A stretch of DNA of 64,000 nt, taken from assembly GCF_030406725.1 (NCBI RefSeq), contig NZ_CP129107.1:2584501-2648500 (forward strand), read 5' to 3'. The position numbers and the translations under genes were made by a program. The notes beneath the pieces are model-generated. The model searched no databases. It had not been told where the DNA came from and worked only from the letters and a program-made list of their open reading frames with translations. This stretch comes from Alteriqipengyuania flavescens. GTDB taxonomy: Bacteria > Pseudomonadota > Alphaproteobacteria > Sphingomonadales > Sphingomonadaceae. How positions within the stretch are numbered: the stretch's first letter is position 1; each line of letters starts with the position of its first letter. This document shows, piece by piece, positions 52,313-62,133 of the stretch.

Positions 52313-53014
52313 TTAGCGGCCCGTCGGCGCCGGCGTTGCTGCCGGCTGCTGGCCCTGCTGCTGCTGCGCGTCGATCATCATCTGGCGACGCACGGCGATG
52401 CCGATGATCTGGCCCACGGTCTGGTGCAGCTGGAGGACTGTCTGGCTCGGGCGCCAGTCCGCCGGCGGTGCGGTCGTCACGGCAGGCAGGCGCGTGTTGA
52501 TTTGCGCCACGATGGCATCGGTAATGTCGAAGCCTTCGGGTGCGCTCTGCACCGCGGTCGGATCGAGCAGGACCTGCACGCCGCGCGACTGCATGGCCGC
52601 CGTGCGCGCGTTGCCGTAGTCGCGGGCGATCTGCTCGAGCGCGTACATCTGCGCCAACTGGATCGGGCGGCTCAGCGTGTCGAGCTGCTGCGACAGGGTC
52701 TGCGCCTGCTGCAGGGCAGCGGAGTTCGCCTGCGCTTCTGCCTGTGTCACCTGGCCGTCGCGGTTGGTATCGATCTGCTGCTCCAGCGTGGCGAGCTGTT
52801 CGGACAGCTGGCCGATCTGCGTGATCTGCGCTTGGTACTGCTGGCCGATCTGCTGGTAGGCGGTTGCGCGCGCCGTCGACTGCGCGATCGCCAGTTCGGG
52901 ATTGGCTGTGGCGAAGCCTGCGACCTGGGCGGCAGCCTGCACGGGCATGGTGGCGGCGGTGGCAGCGCCGGCGAGCATGGTCGCGGCGATTGCGGTGCGG
53001 AAAATCTTGGTCAT
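52313..53014 (-). CDS. skp: OmpH/Skp-family periplasmic chaperone with EF-hand loop
   Basis: A 233-residue Skp/OmpH-type chaperone for outer membrane proteins. A signal peptide ([21 protein letters not shown]) leads into long helical arms with a Gln-rich core ([32 protein letters not shown]). Between the arms sits [12 protein letters not shown] (82-93), a perfect calcium-binding EF-hand loop with Asp1, Asn3, Asp5, Gly6 and Glu12. A Pro/Gln-rich tail closes it. It directly follows bamA with a 1-base overlap (TGATG). Confidence 0.9.
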   Translation of the reverse strand: MTKIFRTAIAATMLAGAATAATMPVQAAAQVAGFATANPELAIAQSTARATAYQQIGQQYQAQITQIGQLSEQLATLEQQIDTNRDGQVTQAEAQANSAALQQAQTLSQQLDTLSRPIQLAQMYALEQIARDYGNARTAAMQSRGVQVLLDPTAVQSAPEGFDITDAIVAQINTRLPAVTTAPPADWRPSQTVLQLHQTVGQIIGIAVRRQMMIDAQQQQGQQPAATPAPTGR

Positions 53015-55704
53015 CAGAATTGCGTTCCTACGTTGAATGAGAAGGCCTTAACGTCGTCGCCTTCCTGGCTCAGCAAAGCGTGAGCGAAGTCGATCCGGAG
53101 CGGACCGAACGGGGAGTTCCAGTTGACGCCGACGCCAATGGAAATACGGGGTTGTGCGCTGTTCCCGAGGAACACCTCGCGGAATGCGGGGAAGGAACGT
53201 CCTTCGGCGGAGAAGCCGTCCGGGATCGGATCGCCTTCCGGAATGGCCAGCAGGACATCGTCCGTCTCATCGTCGGGATCGTTGACCTGGCGGTAGATCG
53301 GGTTGCCGTTGTCGTCGCGGCTGGCGATGAAGATCTCGTTGCCCAGCGGGCTGCTGAGGAGTTCCGGCTGCGTCACGTCGAACAGTGAGCCGATGTCGAC
53401 ATAGACCGTCGGGCGGAGGCCCAGTTCACGGGCACCACTGCTGAGCGGGATTTCGAGCTCGGCGCGGCCGAGATAATAGGCATTGCCGCCCAGCGGGTCG
53501 CCGCGTACGTTTTCCTGGTCGGTGATGATGACAGGTTCGCCATCTTCGCCGGCCACGATGGGCTGGCGGATGACGCGCGGGCCGACGCCGCGAATGTCGA
53601 AACCGCGCAGCTGCGGTTCGCCAAGCTGGAAACGGTCGGTCAGGCGGACCGGATCGACGAAGGGATCGTCACGCTCCTCCAGCCCCTTGATGTAGCCGCC
53701 TTCGGCCGAGAGCGAGAAGATGAAGCCGCTGCCGACGTTCCAGTATTTGCGCGCGTTGGCCCGGCCGCGAATGTACTTCACGTTGCCGCCCAGTCCCGCG
53801 AAATCGAGCGATACGCTGCCTGCCTGGCCACTTGTCGGACGAATGCCATTGTTAAGCTGGTTGTAATTGAGCGAAAGGCCCAGGATCGAGCTGGTCCTCT
53901 CCCCGATCAGGTCGCACAGGTAGCGAGAACCAAGCAGGGGCTGGCAGGTCTCGATGCCATCGCCGTCGAAGTCCGCGAAATAGCGATCCTCGTCGATAAA
54001 CACGTCTTCGAAATTCAGCGTATAGCGTGCGATACCGGAAATATATTCCGTGATCGGTATGCCGAGGCGGATCTGGCCACCGGTTGTCGTCTGCTCGAAA
54101 GTGGTGGTCCGATCGCTACTGAAGGTGTTGTAGTTGTTGAGGTCGCGCCGGTAGAGATCGATGCCCGCCGAAATGCTCTTGTTGAACAGGTATGGCTCGA
54201 AGAAGCTGAGCGAGGCGGAGCGCGAGTAGCGCGAATAGTTGATGCTGGCGCCGACCGTCTGGCCGCGCCCGCGGAAGTTCACCTGCCTGATCGAACCCTG
54301 CAGGATGAAGCTTTCGAGGCTGGAGAAACCAGCGGCGAACTGCAGCTGGCCGGTCGGCTGTTCCTGCACGTTGGCGGCCAGCACGATGCGGTCGGGCGCG
54401 CTGCCCGGCTGCTGTTCGATCTCGAAGTTTTCCTGGAAATAGCCCAGCGAATTGATGCGCGCGGTCGAGCGGGCCAGCGCGAGGCTGTTAAAGGCGTCGC
54501 CTTCCGCGATGCGGAATTCGCGGCGGATCACCTTGTCCTGCGTCAGCGTATTGCCGTTGATGTCGACCCGCTCCACGTAAACGCGCGGCGCTTCCTGGAT
54601 GACGAATTCGACATCCATCGTCAGGTTTTCGGCGTTCTTGGAGAAGCGCGGGTTCACTTCGGCAAAGGCGTAGCCGAAGGTGCCGGCAGCCTCGGTCAGG
54701 CCTTCCACCGTGTCTTCCACGGCCTTCGCATCGTACCAGTCGCCGGTCTTCATCGACAGGCCGCGGGTCAGCGCCTCGTCGCTGAAATCGCGCAGCTGGC
54801 TATCGACCGAAACGTCGCCGAAGCGGTACCGCTCGCCCTCTTCCACCACGTAGGTGATAATGAAGTCTTCCTTGTCCGGCGTCAGCTCGGCCACGGCGGA
54901 AACGACGCGGAAGTCGGCATAGCCTTCGGTCAGGTAGAAGCGGCGCAGGTTCTGCTGGTCGAATGCCAGGCGGTCGGGATCGTAGGTGGTGTTCGAGCTG
55001 AGGAAACGGAACCATCGCGACTGCTTGGTCGCCATCTCGCTGCGGATTTCGCTGTCGGAGAACGCCTCGTTGCCGATGATGTTGATCTGGCGAACCTTCG
55101 ACTTCGGGCCTTCGGTAATCTCGAAGACGATGTCGACGCGGTTCTGTTCGAGCTGCACGGCCTTGGGTTCGACCACAGCGGCATAGCGACCCTGCCGCTT
55201 GTAGAGCTCGATGATGCGGGCGACGTCGGCGCGGACCTTCGAACGGGTGTAGATCTGGCGCGGGGCGAGGCGGATTTCGGGAAGGATCTTGTCGTCCTTG
55301 ATCTTGCTGTTCCCCTCCAGCACGATCCGGTTGATGATCGGGTTTTCGACCACCTCGATTACGACGTTGCCGTTGTTGTTGGTGATCCGGTAATCGGCGA
55401 ACAGTTCGGTCGCCGACAGGTCCTTAAGCGCCTGGTCGGCAACCGCAGCGGTGTAGACCTGGCCGGGGCGCAGCTGAATGTAGGAGAGGATCGTGTCCGC
55501 CTCCAGCCGCTGGTTGCCGACCACGGTGACCGTGCGGATCACCTGTTCCTGCGGGAGTATGGAAGTCGTGGCGGCAGGTGCCGCTTCCCCGACCACTTCC
55601 TGCGCGAAAGCGGGAACACCGCCCAGCATCGTGCCGGCCATCGCCACCGCGCAGAAAGCGGCAACGCGGCGCCGCGCGCCTGAAGTGGTAACCGTGTGGC
55701 TCAT
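53014..55704 (-). CDS. bamA: Outer membrane protein assembly factor BamA
   Basis: Beta-barrel assembly protein, about 896 residues. A signal peptide ends at PAFAQE, five POTRA domains follow (for example TVTVVGNQRLEADTILSYIQL) and a C-terminal 16-strand barrel with VYVDIGSLFDV and NSPFGPLRIDFAHAL, ending in the terminal phenylalanine (FNVGTQF) needed for the beta-signal. The larger size than the E. coli protein comes from long loops, as in sphingomonads. ATG at 55704; another ATG lies 15 bases upstream at 55719. It overlaps skp by one base. Confidence 0.96.
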   Translation of the reverse strand: MSHTVTTSGARRRVAAFCAVAMAGTMLGGVPAFAQEVVGEAAPAATTSILPQEQVIRTVTVVGNQRLEADTILSYIQLRPGQVYTAAVADQALKDLSATELFADYRITNNNGNVVIEVVENPIINRIVLEGNSKIKDDKILPEIRLAPRQIYTRSKVRADVARIIELYKRQGRYAAVVEPKAVQLEQNRVDIVFEITEGPKSKVRQINIIGNEAFSDSEIRSEMATKQSRWFRFLSSNTTYDPDRLAFDQQNLRRFYLTEGYADFRVVSAVAELTPDKEDFIITYVVEEGERYRFGDVSVDSQLRDFSDEALTRGLSMKTGDWYDAKAVEDTVEGLTEAAGTFGYAFAEVNPRFSKNAENLTMDVEFVIQEAPRVYVERVDINGNTLTQDKVIRREFRIAEGDAFNSLALARSTARINSLGYFQENFEIEQQPGSAPDRIVLAANVQEQPTGQLQFAAGFSSLESFILQGSIRQVNFRGRGQTVGASINYSRYSRSASLSFFEPYLFNKSISAGIDLYRRDLNNYNTFSSDRTTTFEQTTTGGQIRLGIPITEYISGIARYTLNFEDVFIDEDRYFADFDGDGIETCQPLLGSRYLCDLIGERTSSILGLSLNYNQLNNGIRPTSGQAGSVSLDFAGLGGNVKYIRGRANARKYWNVGSGFIFSLSAEGGYIKGLEERDDPFVDPVRLTDRFQLGEPQLRGFDIRGVGPRVIRQPIVAGEDGEPVIITDQENVRGDPLGGNAYYLGRAELEIPLSSGARELGLRPTVYVDIGSLFDVTQPELLSSPLGNEIFIASRDDNGNPIYRQVNDPDDETDDVLLAIPEGDPIPDGFSAEGRSFPAFREVFLGNSAQPRISIGVGVNWNSPFGPLRIDFAHALLSQEGDDVKAFSFNVGTQF

Positions 55705-55899
55705 ATCCCGTCCGTTCATTGAAGGGCCAATCCCGTTATTCGTATCGCATTCGATCGCGCCTGATCGCGGATGCCCTTCGGTCTGTGGCAGGCCTGCCTG
55801 AAAGCCGGTGGGCGTGTGCGCTTCGCCCTTGCCCGATGCCCGTTCCCCTTTCAAGCATCGGCTCCTGCCAAACCGTCCGCGATACGATCCTTTCCCCAG

Positions 55900-57039
55900 C
55901 TAGCTCCCGAAGATGGGGAGCGAGATGATGTCGTTTACCGTCACGAACAGCATCAGCGCGAGCACGAGTGCCATGCCGGTGCGGAACGCCCATTGCTGAC
56001 TGCGCTGGCCCAGGGGTTTCCGGCGGACCGCTTCGGCCGCGTAGAAAGCCAGGTGCCCGCCGTCGAGGCCGGGAATTGGCAGCAGGTTAATGAATGCCAA
56101 GTTAATTGAGATCAACGCCGCAAAGGTCACGTAGGCGAGCGGGCCGAGGCTCATCTGTTCGCCCGAAAACTTGGCGATCTTGATCGGCCCGCCAAGCTCT
56201 TTCACGGAACGCTGGCCGGAGACGATCTGCCCGATTCCCCTGACCATCATGTTGAGCGTGCGGCCGGTTTCGACAAAGGCCATCCGGGTGGCCGCAGGCA
56301 GGGACTGGCCCTCGAACTCGTACTCAACCGCCGCCGGCGAAATGCCGACGAGGCCGATGGTCATCTCGTTACCGAACCGGTCGGTGATGGTTTCCGGCCG
56401 GGAGGTGACCGGCAGCACCAGTTCGCGCCCGCCGCGCTCCACGGTAAATTCGAACGAGCGGCTGGGGTAGAATTGCACGGTCGACTGGATGTCGCGGAAG
56501 TCGTCCACCGGCTTGCCGTCGATGGCAAGGATGCGGTCGCCGATGCGGAAGCCCGCTTCGCGCGCAGCGGATTCCTCGGCGAAGCTGGCCACCGTCATCT
56601 GCTCTTCCAGATTGGTAGCGACCGGCTTGCCGTAGAACATGAAGAAACCGACGAAAATGACGATGGCGATAAGAAAATTCATCGCCGGCCCTGCCGCCAC
56701 GATCAGCGCACGCTGCCACAGTTTGGCGTTCTGGAACGCGCCTTTCGCGGTCTCCTCGTCCATTTCCGCCAGCGCGGCATCGTCGCCCTGGCTCGCCGGG
56801 TTCATGTCGCCGCGGAACTGGACGTAGCCGCCCAGCGGCAGCGCGCTGATTTTCCAGCGACAGCCGCGCTTGTCGGTGAAGCCCGCCAGCTCCTTGCCGA
56901 AGCCGATCGAGAATGCGTCCGCCTGCACCTCGAAGGCGCGGCCGACGAGGTAGTGGCCGAATTCGTGCAGCGTCACCAGCGGGCCGAGCACCGCCAGGAA
57001 GCCGAGCACCATCATCCACCAGGGAACGGATTCGAACAC
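55900..57039 (-). CDS. rseP: Site-2 metalloprotease RseP
   Basis: Intramembrane zinc protease that cuts anti-sigma factor. The 379-residue protein has the zinc motif TLHEFGHYLVGR (His25, Glu26, His29), one PDZ domain (GFRIGDRILAIDGKPVDDF), the ligand aspartate in LLPIPGLDGGHLAFY and about four helices. One PDZ domain and this length suit alphaproteobacteria. Start codon is GTG at 57039, one base upstream of the dxr stop. Follows dxr directly. Confidence 0.95.
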   Translation of the reverse strand: MFESVPWWMMVLGFLAVLGPLVTLHEFGHYLVGRAFEVQADAFSIGFGKELAGFTDKRGCRWKISALPLGGYVQFRGDMNPASQGDDAALAEMDEETAKGAFQNAKLWQRALIVAAGPAMNFLIAIVIFVGFFMFYGKPVATNLEEQMTVASFAEESAAREAGFRIGDRILAIDGKPVDDFRDIQSTVQFYPSRSFEFTVERGGRELVLPVTSRPETITDRFGNEMTIGLVGISPAAVEYEFEGQSLPAATRMAFVETGRTLNMMVRGIGQIVSGQRSVKELGGPIKIAKFSGEQMSLGPLAYVTFAALISINLAFINLLPIPGLDGGHLAFYAAEAVRRKPLGQRSQQWAFRTGMALVLALMLFVTVNDIISLPIFGS

Positions 57040-58191
57040 TTACGCGGTCTCCAGCATGCGTTCGGCGCAGGAACGGGCCTCGGCATCTACCGCCAGAACG
57101 TCATCGAGCGAGGAAGGTGCCGGGGGCGCGCACTGTGCCAGGGTCTGTGCCACCACTACCGCGATCCGGGTGAATGCGAGCTTACCTGCGAGGAAGGCGG
57201 CCACGGCGACCTCGTTCGCGGCATTGAGCACGGCAGGGGCCGCCCCGCCCGCCTGCACCGCCTCGCGCGCCAGGCGGGTGGCGGGGAAACGCTCCTCGTC
57301 CGGCGCAAAGAACGTGAGCTGGCCGATATCGGCGAGGTCCAACGGCGGCATCGGCGTGTCCATCCGCTGCGGATAGGCAAGGCAGCTGGCGATCGGCACG
57401 CGCATGTCGCTCGGGCCCAGTTGCGCGAGCGTGGACCCGTCGCGGTATTCCACCATCGAATGGATGACGCTTTGCGGATGGACCACGATGCCCAGCCGGT
57501 CGAGACCGACGGGAAACAGGTGGTGCGCCTCGATGAATTCCAGCCCCTTGTTCATCATCGTGGCGGAATCGACGCTGATCTTGGCGCCCATGTCCCAGTT
57601 GGGGTGCTTGACGGCTTGCGCGGGCGTGGCCGCGTCGAGCTGCGCCTGCGACCATTCGCGAAAGGGGCCGCCGCTGGCGGTCAGCGTGATCTTCGCGACA
57701 TCCTCTATCCGGTTGCCGGCAAGGCACTGGAAGATCGCGTTGTGCTCGCTGTCCACCGGAAGCAGCGTGGCGCCGTGCTTCGCGACAGCATCGGTCATCA
57801 CCTCGCCTGCGGAAACGAGCGCTTCCTTATTGGCGAGCGCAACCGTGCCCCCACGTTCGATGGCTGCCATTACCGGCCCCAGGCCCGCGCAACCGACGAT
57901 GGCGGCCACCGTGATGTCGGCGGGGCGCGCGGCGGCTTCCCGCAGGGCCTGCCGCCCGCCTGCGGCCTCGCAGTTATTGCCGACCGCATCGCGCAAGTCG
58001 CCGAGGCACGCCTCGTCACCGACTACGGCAATCCCGGCATCGAATTCGCGCGCCAGCTCGCCGAGTTCAGCGGCGCTGCTGTTGGCCGTGAGCGCGACGA
58101 CGCGCCACTGGTCGCGGTTGCGCCGGACCAGGTCGAGCGTGGAAGCGCCGACCGAACCGGTCGCGCCGAGGATGGAGATGGAGCGGGTCAC
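57040..58191 (-). CDS. dxr: 1-deoxy-D-xylulose 5-phosphate reductoisomerase
   Basis: Second step of the MEP isoprenoid pathway, converting DXP to MEP. The 383-residue enzyme has the NADPH site RSISILGATGSVGASTLDL, GTVALANKEALVSAG, the metal-binding VDSEHNAIFQCL, TASGGPFREW, HPNWDMGAKISVDSATMMNK and VHPQSVIHSMVEYRDGS. GTG at 58191 overlaps the cdsA stop. Downstream of uppS and cdsA, so isoprenoid supply and undecaprenyl synthesis share an operon. Confidence 0.95.
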   Translation of the reverse strand: MTRSISILGATGSVGASTLDLVRRNRDQWRVVALTANSSAAELGELAREFDAGIAVVGDEACLGDLRDAVGNNCEAAGGRQALREAAARPADITVAAIVGCAGLGPVMAAIERGGTVALANKEALVSAGEVMTDAVAKHGATLLPVDSEHNAIFQCLAGNRIEDVAKITLTASGGPFREWSQAQLDAATPAQAVKHPNWDMGAKISVDSATMMNKGLEFIEAHHLFPVGLDRLGIVVHPQSVIHSMVEYRDGSTLAQLGPSDMRVPIASCLAYPQRMDTPMPPLDLADIGQLTFFAPDEERFPATRLAREAVQAGGAAPAVLNAANEVAVAAFLAGKLAFTRIAVVVAQTLAQCAPPAPSSLDDVLAVDAEARSCAERMLETA

Positions 58192-58919
58192 AGGTCGATC
58201 CAGTGCGGCGCCAGCGTGGAGAACATCGCGCCGAAGAATATCGCCACCGGCAAGATACCGTCGGTCCGGTCGAACACGCCGCCATGGCCGGGAATGAGGT
58301 TGGAGCTGTCTTTCATCTTCGCCTTGCGTTTCAGCCAGCTTTCGAAAAAATCGCCCGCCTGCGCCAGCACCGCGATCATCGCGCCCGGGATGACCAGCAT
58401 CACCCATTCCAGCGGCGGGCGATACGTGACGGTCGAGCCGTATTCGGAAAACAGCAGGAACAGCACCAGCGCGGTGGTCGCCCCCACGACCCCACCGCCG
58501 AGGCCTGCCCAAGTCTTGGACGGGCTGATCTTCGGGGCGATCTTGGGTCCGCCGAATGTGCGCCCGAAACCATAGGCAAACGTATCCACGAAAACGACGC
58601 AGCCGACGATCAGCACGATCGCTTCACGCGATGCGGCGCTCACGAGCACATAGGCGGCAGCGACGATATAGGCCGCACCGGCCAGCCAGCCGAACACGCG
58701 GGCGAGCGCGCCCATCTCGATGCGCAGGATCAGCCGCGCGAATTCGAAATAGGTCGCTGCGGCCACGACGATGATGAAAAGGTCGAGCACCAGCCCGCCC
58801 GCCCACAGCGCCCCCAGCGCAGCCGCCATCATCACCGCCGCAGAAGCGGCACGGCGCTGCAGGTCGGACGTGCGGATAGCGAGCGGCACGGTCATGTACC
58901 GCTTGGCAAAAGCCTTCAT
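58188..58919 (-). CDS. cdsA: Phosphatidate cytidylyltransferase
   Basis: Makes CDP-diacylglycerol in the inner membrane. Several helices and the family signature: SPSKTWAGLGGGVVGATTA, GDFFESWLKRKAKMKDSSN and PGHGGVFDRTDG. The start is uncertain: ATG 58919 gives 243 residues, while an in-frame GTG at 58964 (overlapping the uppS end, with GGGAG upstream) gives 258, and ATG 58895 is a third choice. Its stop overlaps dxr (GTGA). Confidence 0.93.
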   Translation of the reverse strand: MKAFAKRYMTVPLAIRTSDLQRRAASAAVMMAAALGALWAGGLVLDLFIIVVAAATYFEFARLILRIEMGALARVFGWLAGAAYIVAAAYVLVSAASREAIVLIVGCVVFVDTFAYGFGRTFGGPKIAPKISPSKTWAGLGGGVVGATTALVLFLLFSEYGSTVTYRPPLEWVMLVIPGAMIAVLAQAGDFFESWLKRKAKMKDSSNLIPGHGGVFDRTDGILPVAIFFGAMFSTLAPHWIDL

Positions 58920-58953
58920 CCGGTCGCGCTTGCGATCCGACTGCCGGTCGATC

Positions 58954-59637
58954 TCACCGGCCACCGAAGCGCCGCTCCCGCCCGGAAAAGTCGTCGAGCG
59001 CCTGCTGCAGGTGGTCCGGCGTAAAGTCGGGCCACAGCGTGTCGACGAACAGCATCTCGGCATAGGCCGCCTGCCAGAGCAGGAAGTTCGACAGTCGCAC
59101 CTCGCCGCTGGTGCGGATCAGCAGGTCGAGCGGCGGGAGGTCCGCCGTGTCGAGATACCGCGCAAGACTTTCCTCGGTAATCTCGCCGCCGGCTGCCGCC
59201 TGCCGCGCCGCGCGCACGATCTCGCCCTGCGATCCGTAATTGAGCGCCACGGCCAGCGTGGTCGTGCCGCCCGCGGTCCGCCCCAGCGCGTCTTCCAGCA
59301 TGGCGACGATATCGGGCGCAAGGCCGCGCCAGTCGCCGATAATGTGCAGCCGCACGTTGTTGGCAATGAATTCCGGCAAGTCCGATTTGATGAACTTGCG
59401 CATCAGGTCCATCAGGTCGTCGACCTCGTCTTCCGGGCGCTTCCAGTTCTCGCTGCTGAAGGCATAGAGCGTGAGGCAATCCAGCCCCAGACCGTCGCAG
59501 GCGCGCACCAGCTTGCGCACGGCCTCGACGCCCTGCCGGTGCCCCATCGCGCGCGGCAAGTGCTTGCGCTTCGCCCAGCGCCCGTTGCCATCCATGATGA
59601 TGGCAACGTGTTTCGCGCGCTGGCTCTCCCCGTTCAT
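58954..59637 (-). CDS. uppS: Undecaprenyl diphosphate synthase
   Basis: Extends farnesyl diphosphate to the C55 carrier for peptidoglycan, cytoplasmic. The 227-residue protein has [11 protein letters not shown] (Asp16), [48 protein letters not shown] and FVDTLWPDF, the family's conserved regions. Typical length. It is followed by cdsA and preceded by frr. Confidence 0.96.
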   Translation of the reverse strand: MNGESQRAKHVAIIMDGNGRWAKRKHLPRAMGHRQGVEAVRKLVRACDGLGLDCLTLYAFSSENWKRPEDEVDDLMDLMRKFIKSDLPEFIANNVRLHIIGDWRGLAPDIVAMLEDALGRTAGGTTTLAVALNYGSQGEIVRAARQAAAGGEITEESLARYLDTADLPPLDLLIRTSGEVRLSNFLLWQAAYAEMLFVDTLWPDFTPDHLQQALDDFSGRERRFGGR

Positions 59638-59662
59638 TGTAAAGGTCCTGGCCGCGCTGCCC

Positions 59663-60220
59663 TCACTGGGTCAGGATTTCCTTTTCCTTCGCCGCTGCCG
59701 CCTCGTCCGCTTCGGCGACGTACTTGTCGGTCAGCTTCTGGACCTCGTCCTCCAGGCGCTTGCGGTCGTCTTCGGAGATTTCCTTCTTCTTTTCGTCTTC
59801 CTTCAACGCTTCCATCCCGTCGCGCCGCACGTTGCGGATCGCGATCTTCGCGTTCTCCGCATATTTGCCGGCCAGCTTGGCGAGTTCCTTGCGCCGATCT
59901 TCGGTCAGGTCGGGCATGGGAAGGCGCAGGGTCTGGCCGTCCTGCATCGGGTTGAGGCCCAGATTGGCGTGGGCGATGCCCTTCTCGACCGCCGTGACGT
60001 TCGCCTTGTCCCACACCTGCACGCTCAGCATGCGCGGCTCCGGCGCGGAGACAGTGGCGACCTGGTTCAGCGGCATCATGCTGCCGTAGACCTCGACCGT
60101 GACCGGATCGAGCAGGCTGGTGTTGGCGCGCCCGGTGCGCAGGCCGGAAAGGTCGCCTTTGAGCGATTCCACCGCGCCGGTCATGCGGCGTTCGATGTCG
60201 GACTTGTCGAATTTTGCCAT
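59663..60220 (-). CDS. frr: Ribosome recycling factor
   Basis: Splits the post-termination ribosome. The 185-residue protein has the three-helix bundle with [60 protein letters not shown] and [20 protein letters not shown]. Length normal. It is between pyrH and uppS, the standard order. Confidence 0.97.
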   Translation of the reverse strand: MAKFDKSDIERRMTGAVESLKGDLSGLRTGRANTSLLDPVTVEVYGSMMPLNQVATVSAPEPRMLSVQVWDKANVTAVEKGIAHANLGLNPMQDGQTLRLPMPDLTEDRRKELAKLAGKYAENAKIAIRNVRRDGMEALKEDEKKKEISEDDRKRLEDEVQKLTDKYVAEADEAAAAKEKEILTQ

Positions 60221-60241
60221 GGGTCAAGTTTCCTTCGGGGA

Positions 60242-60976
60242 TCAGTCTTGGGTCTGGACGATGGTCTGGACGCCCTCGCCCGCCAGCACGCGGGCAAGGT
60301 TGCCTTTCTCGCGGATGGAGAAGACCACGATGGGAATGTCGTTGTCGCGGCACAGCGCCACGGCAGAGGCGTCCATGACCTTGAGATTGGCTGCCAGCAC
60401 GCGGTCGTAACTCACGGTATCGAAACGCTTTGCCGCCGGATTGTGCTTGGGGTCGCTGTCATAGACACCGTCCACGCTGGTGCCTTTCAGCAGCGCGTCG
60501 CATTTCATTTCCGCCGCGCGCAGGGCCGCGCCGCTATCGGTGGTGAAGAACGGGCTGCCGACGCCGGCGGCGAAGATCACCACGCGGCCTTTTTCGAGAT
60601 GCCGTTCGGCGCGGCGACGGATCACCGGTTCGCACACCTGGTCCATTTCGATCGCGGACTGGACGCGCGTGTCGACGCCCAGTTGCTCCAGCGCGTTCTG
60701 CATGGCCAGCGCGTTCATCACCGTGGCCAGCATGCCCATGTAATCGGCCTGCGCGCGGTCCATGCCCTTGGCCGCGCCCGCCATGCCGCGAAAGATATTG
60801 CCGCCACCGATGACGAGACAGATTTCCAGCCCGGCATCCTTTGCCGCCTTCACTTCTTCCGCCAGTTCGGCGACGAAGGCGGGGTCGATGCCGTACTGCT
60901 GGTCGCCCATCAGAACCTCGCCCGACAGCTTGAGCAGGACGCGCTTCATCTCGGGCATCTGCGGCGAAGGGGGCAT
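60242..60976 (-). CDS. pyrH: Uridylate kinase
   Basis: Phosphorylates UMP to UDP. The 244-residue amino acid kinase-fold protein has [65 protein letters not shown] and [12 protein letters not shown]. The first ATG (60976) is followed by the short PPSPQMPE before the conserved [11 protein letters not shown]; the second ATG at residue 10 is possible. Preceded by the metallophosphoesterase in divergent orientation. Confidence 0.95.
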   Translation of the reverse strand: MPPSPQMPEMKRVLLKLSGEVLMGDQQYGIDPAFVAELAEEVKAAKDAGLEICLVIGGGNIFRGMAGAAKGMDRAQADYMGMLATVMNALAMQNALEQLGVDTRVQSAIEMDQVCEPVIRRRAERHLEKGRVVIFAAGVGSPFFTTDSGAALRAAEMKCDALLKGTSVDGVYDSDPKHNPAAKRFDTVSYDRVLAANLKVMDASAVALCRDNDIPIVVFSIREKGNLARVLAGEGVQTIVQTQD

Positions 60977-61065
60977 GTGGGCGCTTTCCGGGTTGTTATG
61001 GCTTGCCGCAGCGCCTTAGCGGGGACATCGTGGCAAGGCAAAGGCTTAGGGGCGGTAGAACGATC

Positions 61066-61911
61066 ATGGTTGGCAGACTGCTCCGCTCGAAGAAGCTCTG
61101 GCTCATGGCCGCGATATTGCTTGCGGGGATCACGGCGCTGGCCTGGCGGCACACGATGGGCGACCCGGTCGTCAGGCGCACGGTAATCGCCACTGCCGAT
61201 CTTCCGGCCGGTTCGCCCCCGGTCAGGATCGCACTGATTTCCGACATCCACGTTGCGGGACCCGACATGCCCCCCGAGCGACTGGAACGGATCGTCACGC
61301 AGATCAACGCGCTACGTCCCGATGTCGTGATGATCGCGGGCGACTTCGTGAGCCACAAGCGCACCGCGACCCATATCTACCGGCCCGACGAGATCATCGC
61401 CCCGCTTGCAGGTTTGGAAGCCCGGTTGGGTGTCGTCGCTGCTCCGGGCAATCACGATCACTGGTACAACCTGCCGGGGCTTGCTGCGGAATTGCGCAAG
61501 GCGGGGATAACTTTGCTGTCCAACGAGGCGAAGCAGGTGGGCCCGCTCGCCGTCGGCGGGCTGGACGATGCCTATACCGGTCGCGACGATGTGCCCGCTA
61601 CGCTGTCGGCCATGCGAGGGCTGTCAGGTCCGCGCATCATCCTGTCGCACAGCCCCGATCCATTTCCCGCCCTTCCACCGGACTTCGGCCTGATGCTGGC
61701 CGGGCATACCCATTGCGGGCAGATCGCCTATCCGTGGGGCGGCGCGCCGGCCCACATGTCCGACTACGGCGATCGCTACGGGTGCGGCATGGTGGACGAG
61801 CGCGGCAACACGGTCGTCACCGGCGCCGGACTCGGTACCAGCCTGATATGGATACGCCTCTTCGCGCGGCCGGAAATCTGGATCCTTGAACTGCGCGCGA
61901 AAGGCGCCTGA
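61066..61911 (+). CDS. Membrane-anchored metallophosphoesterase
   Basis: A 281-residue calcineurin-like phosphoesterase: N-terminal membrane helix (LWLMAAILLAGITALAW), then SDIHVAG, MIAGDFV, APGNHDHWYN, SHSPDPFP and LAGHTHCGQIAYP supplying the metal ligands, so the catalytic set is complete. Such proteins (YaeI/YkuE type) act on cell-envelope phosphate esters; the true substrate is unknown. On the plus strand, it splits tsf from pyrH, which are adjacent in most bacteria. Confidence 0.9.
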   Translation: MVGRLLRSKKLWLMAAILLAGITALAWRHTMGDPVVRRTVIATADLPAGSPPVRIALISDIHVAGPDMPPERLERIVTQINALRPDVVMIAGDFVSHKRTATHIYRPDEIIAPLAGLEARLGVVAAPGNHDHWYNLPGLAAELRKAGITLLSNEAKQVGPLAVGGLDDAYTGRDDVPATLSAMRGLSGPRIILSHSPDPFPALPPDFGLMLAGHTHCGQIAYPWGGAPAHMSDYGDRYGCGMVDERGNTVVTGAGLGTSLIWIRLFARPEIWILELRAKGA

Positions 61912-62133
61912 GGTTCGCCGGACTCTCTGTCCTCTAGCTTCCAGCCGGAATTACCCGATCAGTATTCGCGCTCCGCATGCGGGTCGTTGTCCTCTCTCGG
62001 GATAATTGAACTCGCGCGGCTTTGAAGACAGCGACGCGCAGTGCCAAGTGTTCCCTGGCAGTTTGCCAAGGCCCTTGCTTCAACCGACCGCCTGGTGCAA
62101 TCTGTGGCAACACAAACATTTTCGAGACATCCC

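Noticed and set aside
56473-58575. Plus-strand frame of 700 codons
   Set aside because: Opposite to rseP, dxr and cdsA; no protein family signature, only a shadow of GC-rich codons.
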